Positions 1 through 9,246 of a DNA stretch of 64,000 nucleotides are shown here, in pieces. Position 1 is the stretch's first letter. Every line of letters begins with the position of its first letter. The notes beneath the pieces are model-generated. The model saw only the letters and a list, made by a program, of their open reading frames with translations. It had not been told where the DNA came from and did no database searches. This DNA comes from Kiloniella laminariae (GTDB lineage: Bacteria; Pseudomonadota; Alphaproteobacteria; Kiloniellales; Kiloniellaceae). The DNA is taken from positions 248,001 through 312,000 of the forward strand of contig NZ_JAPWGY010000003.1 of assembly GCF_027214005.1 (NCBI RefSeq), written 5' to 3'. The position numbers and the translations under genes were made by a program.

Positions 1-1
1 G

Positions 2-76
2 GACATCGCTCTGGATATGAAGGGTGCGGAAAAATCCACTTCCTTCATCAAAGAACTGATTCAGAAACAAGGCTGA
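2..76 (+). CDS. 3' end of an unidentified gene (partial)
   Basis: An open frame enters from the left edge and stops at TGA 74-76. Only 24 residues are visible, rich in Lys/Glu and ending in KELIQKQG. This is too little to identify a family. The next gene starts 2 bases after the stop, and its probable ribosome binding site (AAGG) lies inside this frame, so the two are probably translationally coupled. Confidence 0.5.
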   Translation, partial: DIALDMKGAEKSTSFIKELIQKQG

Positions 77-78
77 TT

Positions 79-684
79 ATGGAAACCGTTACCCCACAGA
101 CCCTCCGCTATCCTCTTTTTGATATTATCTGGGATTATCTGAAAGCCCTTACAGGTGTGCTGATCGGTATAACGGGCCTGTTTTATGGAGCGGAAAACCT
201 GTTTTCCCAAATTCTTTTTGGCAGTATTTTTCTGCTGTTCGGATTTTACGGGATTCAGAACTACAAACAACAGATCACCAGAATCCTGATCGATCAAGAG
301 GGTGTGGAAATACGCGCTTTCTCTCGCCACAAGCTTCGCTGGAATGACATTGAAGAAATTGATCTGCGGTATTATGGACGCCCTTCAAAGAAAACGGAAG
401 CAACCGCAGAAACAGAGCGGGAAAAGCATCTAAGTTCATCCCGGAAAGAAAAAGGAATACTCCGCCTTGTTTTAAAAGGGAAAAATGGGAAAATTTCCTG
501 TGACTCAGGGCTTTATGGATTTCGATATCTGGTTTGGTGCAGTACTCAGATTGTGAAACATCACAAACCCCTGCTTGACCCCCACACCGTTGGTAATATG
601 CTAGATATGGGATTTGATCCGGAAGGACAGAGCCGAAAACCGGATACGCTTGAATCCGGCTTTTTAAAACCCGGGCAAAAATGA
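79..684 (+). CDS. Small membrane protein with PH-like cytosolic domain
   Basis: A 201-residue protein of unknown function. Residues about 20-60 form two closely spaced hydrophobic segments (a helical hairpin). They are followed by a soluble region with alternating strands (ILIDQEGVEIRAF, HKLRWNDIEEIDL) that resembles bacterial PH-like domains sitting behind a two-helix anchor. A charged Lys/Glu/Arg/Ser linker near 105-125 interrupts the domain. The tail is polar. It lies 2 bases after the preceding stop, so it is probably in the same operon. The PH-like reading is a judgement from the residue pattern only, and no catalytic motif is visible. Confidence 0.65.
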   Translation: METVTPQTLRYPLFDIIWDYLKALTGVLIGITGLFYGAENLFSQILFGSIFLLFGFYGIQNYKQQITRILIDQEGVEIRAFSRHKLRWNDIEEIDLRYYGRPSKKTEATAETEREKHLSSSRKEKGILRLVLKGKNGKISCDSGLYGFRYLVWCSTQIVKHHKPLLDPHTVGNMLDMGFDPEGQSRKPDTLESGFLKPGQK

Positions 685-749
685 AATAAACCAAAAGCAG
701 ATAAAGCTCGGGGATACGGGGAATTAACAGTGGGGCCAGGTTTCAAACC

Positions 750-2663
750 GTGAATGATTTGCTGAGAATCAAGAACCTTCGGGTTTCTTTCAGGTTGCCC
801 GAAGGCGAACTGAATGCTGTCAGGGGGGTGTCCTTTCGCATCCCAAAGGGAAAAACTGTAGCACTGGTAGGTGAATCGGGTTCTGGTAAATCTGTTGTCA
901 GCCAGGCCATCATGGGGATTCTCCCCCGGGCAGCGCGAATCTCAGACGGCGAAATCCTTTTTGCCGACCCACAAACGCCAGGCACAATCATCGACCTTGC
1001 CAAACTTGATCCTGACGGTACCCAGATGCGACAAATCCGGGGGGGGCGGATATCCATGGTTTTCCAGGAACCCATGACTTCGCTTTCCCCTGTCCATACT
1101 GTTGGTAACCAGATCTGTGAAGCTCTGGAACTTCACCGTGCCGTCAACAGAACCCAAGGGATGGCACTTACTACTGATATCTTAAAACTGGTAGGTTTTC
1201 CCAATCCCGAACGGGCTGCCAAAACCTTTCCCTTTGAACTTTCTGGTGGCCTGCGACAGCGTGCTGTCATCGCGATGGCTCTCGTTTGCCATCCGGTTCT
1301 CTTGATTGCCGATGAACCGACCACTGCCCTGGATGTCACAATACAGGCACAGATACTAAAGCTGATCAAGGACCTGCAGATTGAGCTTGAAATGTCTGTC
1401 CTGATGATCACGCACGATCTGGGTGTCGTTGCCAATATGGCTGATGAAGTTGTGGTGATGTATCACGGCGAGATCATGGAAAGCGGTACTGCAGAAGATA
1501 TCTTCCGAAACCCGAAACACCCCTATCTCAAAGCATTACTGGAAGCTGTCCCCCGTTTTGATATGAAACCGGATGAGCGACTGAAACCCATCCGCGAAAT
1601 TAAACACCATCCGGATAACCCGATTCTCACGGCAAAGCGGGACCGGAGAGTAATCTGTGATGACGATCCGCCGCTGCTTGAGGTGAAAAATATCAGCAAG
1701 GCTTTTTCGATTAAAAAGGGAGGCATGTTTTCCCGAAGTACAGAAGAAAAAGTTCTTGCTGTTGATGATATCAGTTTTTTTGTCCGTCGCGGCGAATGTC
1801 TGGGACTGGTTGGGGAAAGTGGTTGTGGCAAAACGACCTTGTCAAAAATCATCATGCGGGCACTTAAACCTGATACAGGGTCGATCACCTTCAGGGAACA
1901 GGATAACAGTCTGACCGATGTTTTGGCGCTCGAAAAAGATGCGCTTTTCAAATTCCGGGAACGGGTCCAATTCATGTTTCAGGACCCTTACAGCTCGCTC
2001 AACCCCAGAATGACAGTTCAGGAACTTATTGGCGAACCTCTCTTTATCCACGGCATGAAAGACAAGGCTCAACGCCGGGACATGGTAGAAAAATTGATGG
2101 ATGTCGTCGGCTTGGCTCCGATGCACATCAACAGATACCCCCATTCCTTCTCTGGCGGGCAACGACAGAGAATTGGTATTGCGCGGGCCTTGGCGCTGCA
2201 GCCTGACCTGCTGATCTGCGACGAGCCCGTATCCGCACTCGACGTTTCAATTCAGGCCCAGGTCCTCAATCTTCTCAAGGATTTGAAGGAAGCCCTGGGC
2301 CTGACCTACATCTTTATCAGCCATAATCTGGCTGTGATTGATTATGTGGCCGACCGGATCATGGTCATGTGTCAGGGCAGACTGGTTGAAACTGCTCCCA
2401 AGCAACTGCTGTTTAAAAATCCTGTCCATCCCTATACCCGCGCCCTGCTGTCTGCAGTACCCGAGCCCGACCTTGATCATCCCCTGGATCTGCGGGATCT
2501 GATGGAGGGCAAAGCTTCCAACCCCGCAGACTGGCCTGAACCCTATACCGAAAATCGCGATAACCAGATGGCGATGATCCATCTCGGTCAGGGGCACTAT
2601 GTCAGGGCGTTCAAAGGGGCTGAAACCCTGCTGCAATCCCATAAAGAAACGGAGATGGTGTAA
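750..2663 (+). CDS. Peptide-type ABC transporter, fused double ATPase (YejF/DppDF-like)
   Basis: The 637-residue protein carries two complete nucleotide-binding domains in tandem and energises uptake of oligopeptides or similar solutes. NBD1 has Walker A GESGSGKS at 41-48, a Q-loop in MVFQEPMTSLSP, signature LSGGLRQR, Walker B LLIADEPTTALD and the H-loop ITHDLGV. NBD2 repeats this with GESGCGKT, MFQDPYSSLNP, FSGGQRQR, LLICDEPVSALD and ISHNLAV. Each NBD ends in the oligopeptide/dipeptide C-terminal segment (HPYLKALLEAVP, HPYTRALLSAVP). The start is GTG with GGGGCCAGG upstream. The stop overlaps the permease start (TAATG), so the genes are coupled. The true substrate is unknown; nickel or opine-like solutes are possible alternatives to peptides. 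Confidence 0.93.
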   Translation: MNDLLRIKNLRVSFRLPEGELNAVRGVSFRIPKGKTVALVGESGSGKSVVSQAIMGILPRAARISDGEILFADPQTPGTIIDLAKLDPDGTQMRQIRGGRISMVFQEPMTSLSPVHTVGNQICEALELHRAVNRTQGMALTTDILKLVGFPNPERAAKTFPFELSGGLRQRAVIAMALVCHPVLLIADEPTTALDVTIQAQILKLIKDLQIELEMSVLMITHDLGVVANMADEVVVMYHGEIMESGTAEDIFRNPKHPYLKALLEAVPRFDMKPDERLKPIREIKHHPDNPILTAKRDRRVICDDDPPLLEVKNISKAFSIKKGGMFSRSTEEKVLAVDDISFFVRRGECLGLVGESGCGKTTLSKIIMRALKPDTGSITFREQDNSLTDVLALEKDALFKFRERVQFMFQDPYSSLNPRMTVQELIGEPLFIHGMKDKAQRRDMVEKLMDVVGLAPMHINRYPHSFSGGQRQRIGIARALALQPDLLICDEPVSALDVSIQAQVLNLLKDLKEALGLTYIFISHNLAVIDYVADRIMVMCQGRLVETAPKQLLFKNPVHPYTRALLSAVPEPDLDHPLDLRDLMEGKASNPADWPEPYTENRDNQMAMIHLGQGHYVRAFKGAETLLQSHKETEMV

Positions 2664-3661
2664 TGCTAGGTTATATCATCAATCGTCTTCTCGCGATGAT
2701 TCCGACCCTGCTTGTGATCTCTGTGATTATCTTTACTCTGATCCAGCTTCCTCCTGGGGATTTTCTGGAAACCCAGATTGCTGAAATGCAGGCACAGGGA
2801 GAGAATGTCGATCAGGCAAAAATCGAATATCTGCGTCAGGAATATGGACTGGATAAGCCAGTATACCTCCAGTATCTGAGCTGGGTTACCGGGTTATTAC
2901 AAGGCGATCTGGGGTACTCTTTCGAGCATGAATTACCCGTAACCGAAGTCATCGGGGACCGGATAACCCTGACCATTATTCTCGCCTTTGCCGCAACCCT
3001 CTTTACCTACGTCATGTCTTTTCCGATAGGGATCTATACCGCCGTAAAACAGTACTCTCTCGGTGACTATGTATTCAGTTTTGTCGGCTTTATCGGCCTT
3101 GCCACTCCAAACTTTCTTCTGGCTTTGATTCTGCTCTATTTCGCCAACGTCTGGTTCGGCACCTCTATCGGGGGATTGATGGATCCCCAGTACATAGGTC
3201 AGCCCTGGAGTCTCGACAAACTCCTCTCAGTATTGGAACACCTCTGGGTACCGGTTGTGGTCATTGGAACTTCGGGGACGGCCGGAATGATCCGCCGGCT
3301 TAGAGCCAACATGCTTGATGAGCTCCAGAAGCAATATGTTATTACTGCCAAAGCCAAAGGGCTTTCTCCCTTGAAAATCCTGATTAAGTATCCGCTCAGA
3401 CTGGCAATAAATCCCTTTATTGCTGATATCGGCTCCATTCTGCCGGATCTGTTATCCGGCTCGGTTCTCGTTGCAGTCGTTATGGGGCTGGAGACAACAG
3501 GACCTATGTTGGTCAATGCCCTGCTCAGTCAGGATATGTATCTTGCTGGATCTTTTCTGATCATAGAATCCAGCCTGGTCGTTCTTGGTGTCTTCCTGTC
3601 TGATCTGATACTCGCCGCCATTGATCCCAGGATCAGACTTGGAGGAGGAGCTGTAAAATGA
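2663..3661 (+). CDS. ABC transporter permease, DppB/YejB type
   Basis: A 332-residue inner-membrane permease that forms half of the translocation channel. It has an N-terminal helix (about 8-30) and a periplasmic loop containing the family pattern RQEYGLDKPVYLQYLSW. A BPD_transp_1 domain follows with about five further helices. The EAA loop that docks on the ATPase is visible as ITAKAKGLSPLKILIKYPLRLA (about 227-250). Its length is typical for DppB. The first base of its start is the last base of the ATPase stop, and its end overlaps the next permease by 4 bases (ATGA). This is a compact operon. Confidence 0.93.
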   Translation: MLGYIINRLLAMIPTLLVISVIIFTLIQLPPGDFLETQIAEMQAQGENVDQAKIEYLRQEYGLDKPVYLQYLSWVTGLLQGDLGYSFEHELPVTEVIGDRITLTIILAFAATLFTYVMSFPIGIYTAVKQYSLGDYVFSFVGFIGLATPNFLLALILLYFANVWFGTSIGGLMDPQYIGQPWSLDKLLSVLEHLWVPVVVIGTSGTAGMIRRLRANMLDELQKQYVITAKAKGLSPLKILIKYPLRLAINPFIADIGSILPDLLSGSVLVAVVMGLETTGPMLVNALLSQDMYLAGSFLIIESSLVVLGVFLSDLILAAIDPRIRLGGGAVK

Positions 3662-4827
3662 CCAGTAATCCAAACAAATCCCTGGAGCATTTTGTCAGCT
3701 CGGCAGATTTTGATCCGCAGACAGTGAGCAAGCTCACTCCACAGCAAGAGCGTTATTACACAGCATCACAGTGGCAAATCATGTGGTGGAAATTCCGCAA
3801 ACATAAACTGGCGCTCTATTCCGGTATCATTCTGGTCTGCATGTATATCGTGGCTCTTCTGGCTGAGCTGGTTGCCCCCTATAGCTTGCATAACAGGGAA
3901 ATTGATCACATCTATGCTCCGCCACAGGTGGTTCACCTGTTTCACGAAGGCGATTTTATTGGACCCTTTGTCTACGGCTTCGATTACCAGCTCAATATGG
4001 AAAATCTGAAGCGGGAGTACACACCCAACCCGGCTAAAATCCAAAAATTACAGTTCTTTTGCCAGAGCGAGCAGGATTATGAATTCTGGGGTCTGATTGA
4101 GGGAAATTTCCATTTTATTTGTCCAGATGAAGGCGGCACTCTGTTTCTCTGGGGCACGGATCGGCTGGGACGCGATGTTTTCAGCCGGATTATTTATGGC
4201 TCAAGAATTTCCCTGACCATCGGTTTGATCGGTGTGACGATTTCTTTTGTACTTGGTACTTTTTTTGGTGGTCTGGCCGGTTATTTCGGCGGGATAGTGG
4301 ACAATCTTGTTTTGCGGGCTGTCGAAATCCTGAAATCCTTCCCCAGTCTGCCCCTCTTCATGACGCTTTCGGCTTTACTGCCAGTGACCTGGAGCCCACT
4401 GGGTGTTTTCTTTGGTATCTCGATCATTCAGGGGTTCCTTGACTGGCCCGGATTGGCGCGTGCAGTTCGCTCAAAACTCCTCAGCCTCCGTGAAGAGGAC
4501 TTCACTACTGCTGCACAGCTGATGGGAGCCTCTCATGCGCGGGTAATCGGTCGCCACCTTCTTCCCTCGTTCAGCAGTCACCTGATTGCCTCGGCCACAC
4601 TCGCGGTTCCCATGATGATCCTGGGCGAAACCAGTCTTTCCTTCCTTGGGCTGGGACTGCGAGCGCCAATTACCTCCTGGGGTGTTCTGCTAAACGAAGC
4701 CCAGAACATTAACTCGGTCGTTCTCTATCCCTGGCTGTTACTTCCGGTTCAACCCGTCATACTGGTCGTACTTTGTTATAACTTTCTGGGGGATGGTCTG
4801 CGCGACGCTGCGGATCCGTATAAATAA
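3658..4827 (+). CDS. ABC transporter permease, DppC/YejE type
   Basis: A 389-residue second permease, the partner of the DppB-like protein. An N-terminal OppC-type segment (FRKHKLALYSGIILVCMYIVALLAELVAPYSL) leads into a long periplasmic loop. The conserved GTDRLGRDVFSRIIYGSRISLTIGL follows at about 160-185, then the transmembrane domain with the docking loop TAAQLMGASHARVIGRHLLPS. At 389 residues it is longer than typical OppC (about 300) because of the enlarged first loop. This is known in YejE-like and some alphaproteobacterial members. It is the last gene of the cluster. No substrate-binding protein gene adjoins it in the window, and the only candidate is at 43.5-45.1 kb. Confidence 0.92.
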   Translation: MTSNPNKSLEHFVSSADFDPQTVSKLTPQQERYYTASQWQIMWWKFRKHKLALYSGIILVCMYIVALLAELVAPYSLHNREIDHIYAPPQVVHLFHEGDFIGPFVYGFDYQLNMENLKREYTPNPAKIQKLQFFCQSEQDYEFWGLIEGNFHFICPDEGGTLFLWGTDRLGRDVFSRIIYGSRISLTIGLIGVTISFVLGTFFGGLAGYFGGIVDNLVLRAVEILKSFPSLPLFMTLSALLPVTWSPLGVFFGISIIQGFLDWPGLARAVRSKLLSLREEDFTTAAQLMGASHARVIGRHLLPSFSSHLIASATLAVPMMILGETSLSFLGLGLRAPITSWGVLLNEAQNINSVVLYPWLLLPVQPVILVVLCYNFLGDGLRDAADPYK

Positions 4828-4846
4828 GACAGTTCAGGACAAGAAT

Positions 4847-6169
4847 TTAATCAGCAAGCACAACGAGAGACAGGTTTTGTGAAAGGCCTTCAACCTCGTT
4901 GTGCCTGATCTGCCGTCGCTGCAGAGGAGGCTGATATCCCTGTGCCAAGGCACGGTCAAAAGCCCCTTGATCTGCCAGCGCCCTGACACCTATCTCCTTG
5001 TTGTGCTTTTCAAGCTTCGCAGAAATATTCACAGCATCACCAATCACAGTGTATTCAAGCCGGGTATCGTCGCCGACAGCGCCAAAAAGAACAGTGCCAA
5101 CCGCAACAGAACCATTGACCAGCGGAACGTCCTTTTTTCCGGACTGACGCCATTGCAAAGTCGTCTCCATCACTTCATCCATCGCTCTCAGGGCATCGGC
5201 AGCATATGTTTCTGAAACTTCAGAAGCACCGAAAGTCGCCATAATGCCGTCTCCCATGAACTTGTCGATACTGCCGCCATGTTTTTGAATAATCGGTACA
5301 CAAAGTTGTTGGTATTCCGCCAGGGTACTCATAACAACTTCCGGGGTTTCTTTCCCGGCAAGGCGGGTAAAGCCCCGCATATCCAGATTCAGAATTGCTG
5401 CTTCACGACGTTCGGCACTTCCAACCACGATCTTGTCAGCCGAGTGGGTAATCCGGGCAGCAACTTCGGGAGAAAAAAACCGTGAAAGCTCAGCTGCGGC
5501 CTGTTTTTCAGCAACAGAGTTTATCAACAGACGACGGGCTCTCGTTAACGCCAGAGCAAGAATAAAAGTCACAATCAAGATGGAAATGATTTTGTCAAAC
5601 TCTGCCCCCAGCAAGATGGAATTCGACGTCATGTAGTGAACGTAATCCCGTGTGATCATTGAATCCATAGAATCAATCATGGTGACATAGAGGATCATGA
5701 TCCCCCAGCCAACAGCCGCCAGAATCCCGGCAATAATTACAAATTTCGCCTCAAACCGTAACGCCCGGATCGCAATAAAAATAAAGACATAAAGCAGGGT
5801 CGGTGCCTTGAGATAGAAACTTGGGGGTTGAGCATACTGGATGTGAAAACTCCAGATCAGCACCATCAGCAATGTCATGTCAAAAAAAGCTGAAATAGTC
5901 AGAGACCAGTCAGGAAGATGATACTTATAGGCCCAGACAATACGGATAAGCGTCAATCCAAGGTATATTCCCAGAGCCCAGGGTACTGGCGCAAAAGTAA
6001 CATCTGCATTAAAGGTTTTCGGAGAAACCAGATAAAGACTGCCAAAAATCGATACAATCACCAGCTGGATCCAGCCGATCAGTCGTTCGGTCTGATCTTC
6101 CTGCTCATGAATTGCCGCAAGGACACGTTCTGGCAAGGCTGTTTCATTGACGGAACTGAACCATTTCAT
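4847..6169 (-). CDS. Membrane-anchored class III adenylate/guanylate cyclase
   Basis: A 440-residue protein that should make cAMP (or cGMP) from ATP (or GTP). Residues about 30-205 hold roughly six transmembrane helices. A linker with the common FFSPEVAARI motif follows (about 231-240), then the cyclase homology domain. Metal-binding Asp263 is in NLDMRGFTRL and a second Asp is in KFMGDGIMATFG. The pattern EYTVIGDAVNISAKLE includes the substrate and catalytic region. The position four residues after the conserved Asn, usually an Arg that stabilises the transition state, is Lys here. This variant occurs in related proteobacterial cyclases, so activity is likely but not certain. It converges on the ABC operon, only about 20 bases away. 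Confidence 0.9.
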   Translation of the reverse strand: MKWFSSVNETALPERVLAAIHEQEDQTERLIGWIQLVIVSIFGSLYLVSPKTFNADVTFAPVPWALGIYLGLTLIRIVWAYKYHLPDWSLTISAFFDMTLLMVLIWSFHIQYAQPPSFYLKAPTLLYVFIFIAIRALRFEAKFVIIAGILAAVGWGIMILYVTMIDSMDSMITRDYVHYMTSNSILLGAEFDKIISILIVTFILALALTRARRLLINSVAEKQAAAELSRFFSPEVAARITHSADKIVVGSAERREAAILNLDMRGFTRLAGKETPEVVMSTLAEYQQLCVPIIQKHGGSIDKFMGDGIMATFGASEVSETYAADALRAMDEVMETTLQWRQSGKKDVPLVNGSVAVGTVLFGAVGDDTRLEYTVIGDAVNISAKLEKHNKEIGVRALADQGAFDRALAQGYQPPLQRRQIRHNEVEGLSQNLSLVVLAD

Positions 6170-6320
6170 CTATTCGGAACCTCTGACACCATTCTCTGTA
6201 CCTCAGCTAGAGGTTTTGCCAGTTCAAGTCTATACCTCTGACGCGTAAGGGACTGTCAGTTTTCCGTGATCAGGATTTGAACGGGGTAAAATAACAAACC
6301 CGCCCCAGCAATGGGAGCAG

Positions 6321-7160
6321 TCAAAGATTTAGGACCAGTCCCTCATGCGCAAATACAGTTCCTGGGCGCATTGACTCGGCTTTTTCTGCCTGCGCATCCA
6401 GAAAAGAATCGTCATGGCAAGGATCATGATGGAAGGCAACCAGCTGTTTCACCCCGGCCAGGTCACATAAACGAACACCTTCCTGCCAGGTCGAATGTCC
6501 CCAGTCCTTGAAGCGGGGGAATTCCTCATCGGTGTAGCTGCTGTCGTAAATCATGCAATCGGCCCCGGCAATCAGCTCCAGTATCTGGCGATCCGGCCGC
6601 CCCGGAACATGTTCAGTATCCGTCACATAACAAAGTGAACGACCATCATAATCCAGGCGATAGGCGGTGGCGCCATTAGGGTGATTCAAAGGAGTCGTTC
6701 TGATCTTCAACCCGGGATAAGGTTCAAGTATTTCCCCTGCATGGAAATCATGGAACGTCACATTTGCCGAAAATATCTTGGGTGGAACAGGAAATAACGG
6801 CTCCGCCATATAGCGACAGAGGATTTCATGAAGATTACTTCCCTGATCCAGCAAATGCCCGGCCCAGAGCCTCACTTTGTTTTTGGGAAAAAAATTCGGT
6901 CCAAAAAACGGCATCCCCATAATGTGATCGTGGTGTGTATGGGAAAAGAACACATCTACCTGCTGATGGTCCCCGCCGCAGCAGATATTATGCCCCAGTG
7001 AACGGATGCCTGTACCTGCATCAAAGATAAAGTGGCGGTCTCCGCATTTTACCTCAACGCAGGAAGTATTACCTCCATACCGGCTATGGCTGCTCTCGGG
7101 GCAGGGTATAGATCCTCTGACACCCCAGAAGCGCACTGAAAAATCGTTCTTTTCACTCAA
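6321..7160 (-). CDS. MBL-fold metallo-hydrolase (PhnP/RNase Z-like group)
   Basis: A 279-residue metallo-beta-lactamase-fold enzyme. The N-terminus VRFWGVRGSIPCPES and YGGNTSCVEV is typical of the COG1235-like branch. The metal motif is HTHHDH (SHTHHDHIMGMPFFG), with further ligands likely in NHPNGATAYRL, YVTDTEH, YDSSYTDEEF and AFHHDP. Members act as phosphodiesterases or hydrolases on cyclic phosphate or other ester substrates; the exact substrate is not readable. It starts at TTG with AGGAG about ten bases upstream. It lies just upstream of the cyclase gene on the same strand, which invites the idea of a cyclic-nucleotide phosphodiesterase, but that is inference. Confidence 0.88.
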   Translation of the reverse strand: MSEKNDFSVRFWGVRGSIPCPESSHSRYGGNTSCVEVKCGDRHFIFDAGTGIRSLGHNICCGGDHQQVDVFFSHTHHDHIMGMPFFGPNFFPKNKVRLWAGHLLDQGSNLHEILCRYMAEPLFPVPPKIFSANVTFHDFHAGEILEPYPGLKIRTTPLNHPNGATAYRLDYDGRSLCYVTDTEHVPGRPDRQILELIAGADCMIYDSSYTDEEFPRFKDWGHSTWQEGVRLCDLAGVKQLVAFHHDPCHDDSFLDAQAEKAESMRPGTVFAHEGLVLNL

Positions 7161-7250
7161 GCCGTGTCATCTCCTGCCCCACAACTCTATTCCCAGGGTC
7201 ACCGGATCCAAAGCATCTGGCTGTTTCCAGAAGGCTTAGCATCAGATGAG

Positions 7251-7946
7251 CTAGGGAACCAACCGATAGCCACCTGTTTCGGTTACTAATAATTGAGCAT
7301 TCGATGGATCAATTTCAATCTTTTGCCGCAATCTATAGACATGAGTCTCAAGTGTATGGGTGGTAACGCCAGCATTATAGCCCCAAACTTCATTTAAAAG
7401 CATATCTCTGCCAACAACTTGAGATCCTTTTCTATAGAGGAACTTTAGAATCGAGGTTTCTTTTTCTGTAAGACGAATCTTTTTCTGACTCTCGCCCTCG
7501 ATCAGGACCTTTCCACTCGGCTGAAAGGTATAAGGCCCGATAGTGAAGACCGCGTCTTCGCTCTGTTCGTGTTGACGCAGTTGTGCCCGCAGACGGGCCA
7601 GCAGGACACCTAGACGAAAAGGCTTGGTAATGTAATCGTTGGCTCCAGCATCAAGCCCAAGGATCGTATCCGCATCGGATTCAGCCGCGGTCAACATGAT
7701 GATGGGGCTTTTTACCGCGGCACGGCGCATAAGGCGACACACTTCCCGGCCATCCATGTCCGGCAGCCCGACATCAAGCAAGATGGCATCATAGTAGTCA
7801 TCCTTGGCTTTCTGAAGGCCTTCCATACCATTGATCGCTTCTGTCGTTTCAAACTCTTCATGCAAACGCAGCTGTTCACTCAACGATGAGCGAAGCGCAT
7901 CATCATCATCCACAAGCAGAATTTTACGACCTGTTACTGCTGTCAT
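7251..7946 (-). CDS. OmpR/PhoB-family response regulator
   Basis: A 231-residue two-component regulator. The receiver domain (about 8-120) has the acidic pocket VDDDD, phospho-acceptor Asp58 in AILLDVGLPDMDG, Thr in MLTAAES and Lys in YITKPFRL. A C-terminal winged helix (about 140-230) follows with RLTEKETSILKFLYRKG, a recognition helix region TTHTLETHVYRLRQKIE and the final wing VTETGGYRLVP. I chose the ATG preceding TAVTGRK because AAGGGG lies nine bases upstream; the frame stays open 14 codons further. No sensor kinase gene adjoins it, so it is an orphan regulator here. Confidence 0.92.
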   Translation of the reverse strand: MTAVTGRKILLVDDDDALRSSLSEQLRLHEEFETTEAINGMEGLQKAKDDYYDAILLDVGLPDMDGREVCRLMRRAAVKSPIIMLTAAESDADTILGLDAGANDYITKPFRLGVLLARLRAQLRQHEQSEDAVFTIGPYTFQPSGKVLIEGESQKKIRLTEKETSILKFLYRKGSQVVGRDMLLNEVWGYNAGVTTHTLETHVYRLRQKIEIDPSNAQLLVTETGGYRLVP

Positions 7947-8095
7947 CCGATAGGCCCCTTGATTGTTCTTCTGGTAGATCATCACCAATAACAGTAGCTT
8001 TTCCAGCTTTGCGCATTTCCGGCGTCTTCTCTTTTAAATAACATTCGATATGCCCTCATTCAAGATAAGCTGCCTCAAGTCTTGACGAAGTTAAA

Positions 8096-8989
8096 TTATA
8101 ACTGCGAGATCAAGCCCTGTAACTGGGGTGAAGACAGTTCCTTGAACAAATCAAGAATGGTGAAATGGTTATGGCCCTCGACCTGCTGAAACACACCGCT
8201 GTTGCCCAGACCAGCCCAGGCTGCAGCCAGTTCTTGCTGCTGAAGTTTGAACTCTTGAGGCTCTCCTTCTCCAACCAAACAAAACAGGGGTGTCGCATTA
8301 GGTTGAAGTTGTCGGAGCGGACTGCAGCTCTCAACTATTTCAGCCGTAATACAGAGAATATCCCGATGCAGACAAAGACGCGCTGCTTCCAGATCATAAA
8401 GGCCGGATAGGGACAAAACCGATTTAAAAGGTATCGCGGAATATCCATGCGAAGACCAGTCGTGCAACAGGGTCATCAAAGCCAGGTGTCCACCCGCAGA
8501 ATGTCCTGATAGCAACAGCCTGTCTGGATCAAGTTGCCAGTTTTTTGCATGATCAAGAAAACAGGCCAGTGCCTTACGTACCTGCGCAACAATCACATCA
8601 ATCGACACATTCGGTGCCAGATCATAATCAATTGAAACAAAGGCAATTCCCTGTTTCAGGAATGCTTCCGCCAAAAAGGAAAAATCTGCTTTCTCAAAAG
8701 ACTTCCAGTAGCCTCCATGAATAAAAACAACCGCAGGAAACGCTTCGCCTCGCTTTTGTTTCTTCGGGAGATAAAGATCAAAGGACTGACGTTCACTGGA
8801 ACCATAACTGAAAGAAATAGATGGGGGGTTTTGGGAAGAATACTCCTTTCCTTTTACAATCCACCCTTCAGTAATAATCATGCTGTCAGGCGTATAACTT
8901 CGCAGATCCATCTGAAAATCCAAACTCTCCTGATCCAGATGACGGTATATTATTTTCGATGTTTCTGGTTCTGACTGTGGATTTTTCAA
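8096..8989 (-). CDS. Alpha/beta hydrolase (esterase / kynurenine formamidase-like)
   Basis: A 297-residue alpha/beta hydrolase. The oxyanion motif HGGYWKSFEKADF and nucleophile elbow GHSAGGHLAL are clear. Later residues LVGEGEPQEFK and VEGHNHFTILD supply the likely Asp/Glu and His of the triad. The order resembles the BD-FAE / kynurenine formamidase-like esterase group. The start is TTG with GGAAG five bases upstream. It has no operon partner on its strand within 100 bases, and the substrate is unknown. The region from here to 9246 (257 bases) holds no convincing gene or riboswitch. Confidence 0.85.
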   Translation of the reverse strand: MKNPQSEPETSKIIYRHLDQESLDFQMDLRSYTPDSMIITEGWIVKGKEYSSQNPPSISFSYGSSERQSFDLYLPKKQKRGEAFPAVVFIHGGYWKSFEKADFSFLAEAFLKQGIAFVSIDYDLAPNVSIDVIVAQVRKALACFLDHAKNWQLDPDRLLLSGHSAGGHLALMTLLHDWSSHGYSAIPFKSVLSLSGLYDLEAARLCLHRDILCITAEIVESCSPLRQLQPNATPLFCLVGEGEPQEFKLQQQELAAAWAGLGNSGVFQQVEGHNHFTILDLFKELSSPQLQGLISQL

Positions 8990-9246
8990 AAAACTTCCAA
9001 TCCTTCAAGACTCTTCGGGCTGTCGACAAGACATGATAAAGTGATTTGAAGAGTACTGGATTACAATAAATATCCTTAGCCCAAAAAGCAGGCTGCCATC
9101 GTCGCAAAATCAGGCTCTTGCTTCGCAATTTCACTCTTTCCAACCCAAAGGCTTTGCTATAAGGACCAGAAAGTATTTAGATATCTGACCAGTTCCGACT
9201 GGAATGTTCGAGAGATCTTACCTAAATACATCAGGCGATATCCATA

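Noticed and set aside
8990-9246. FMN riboswitch before ribA
   Set aside because: I looked for the conserved RFN-element blocks and did not find them.
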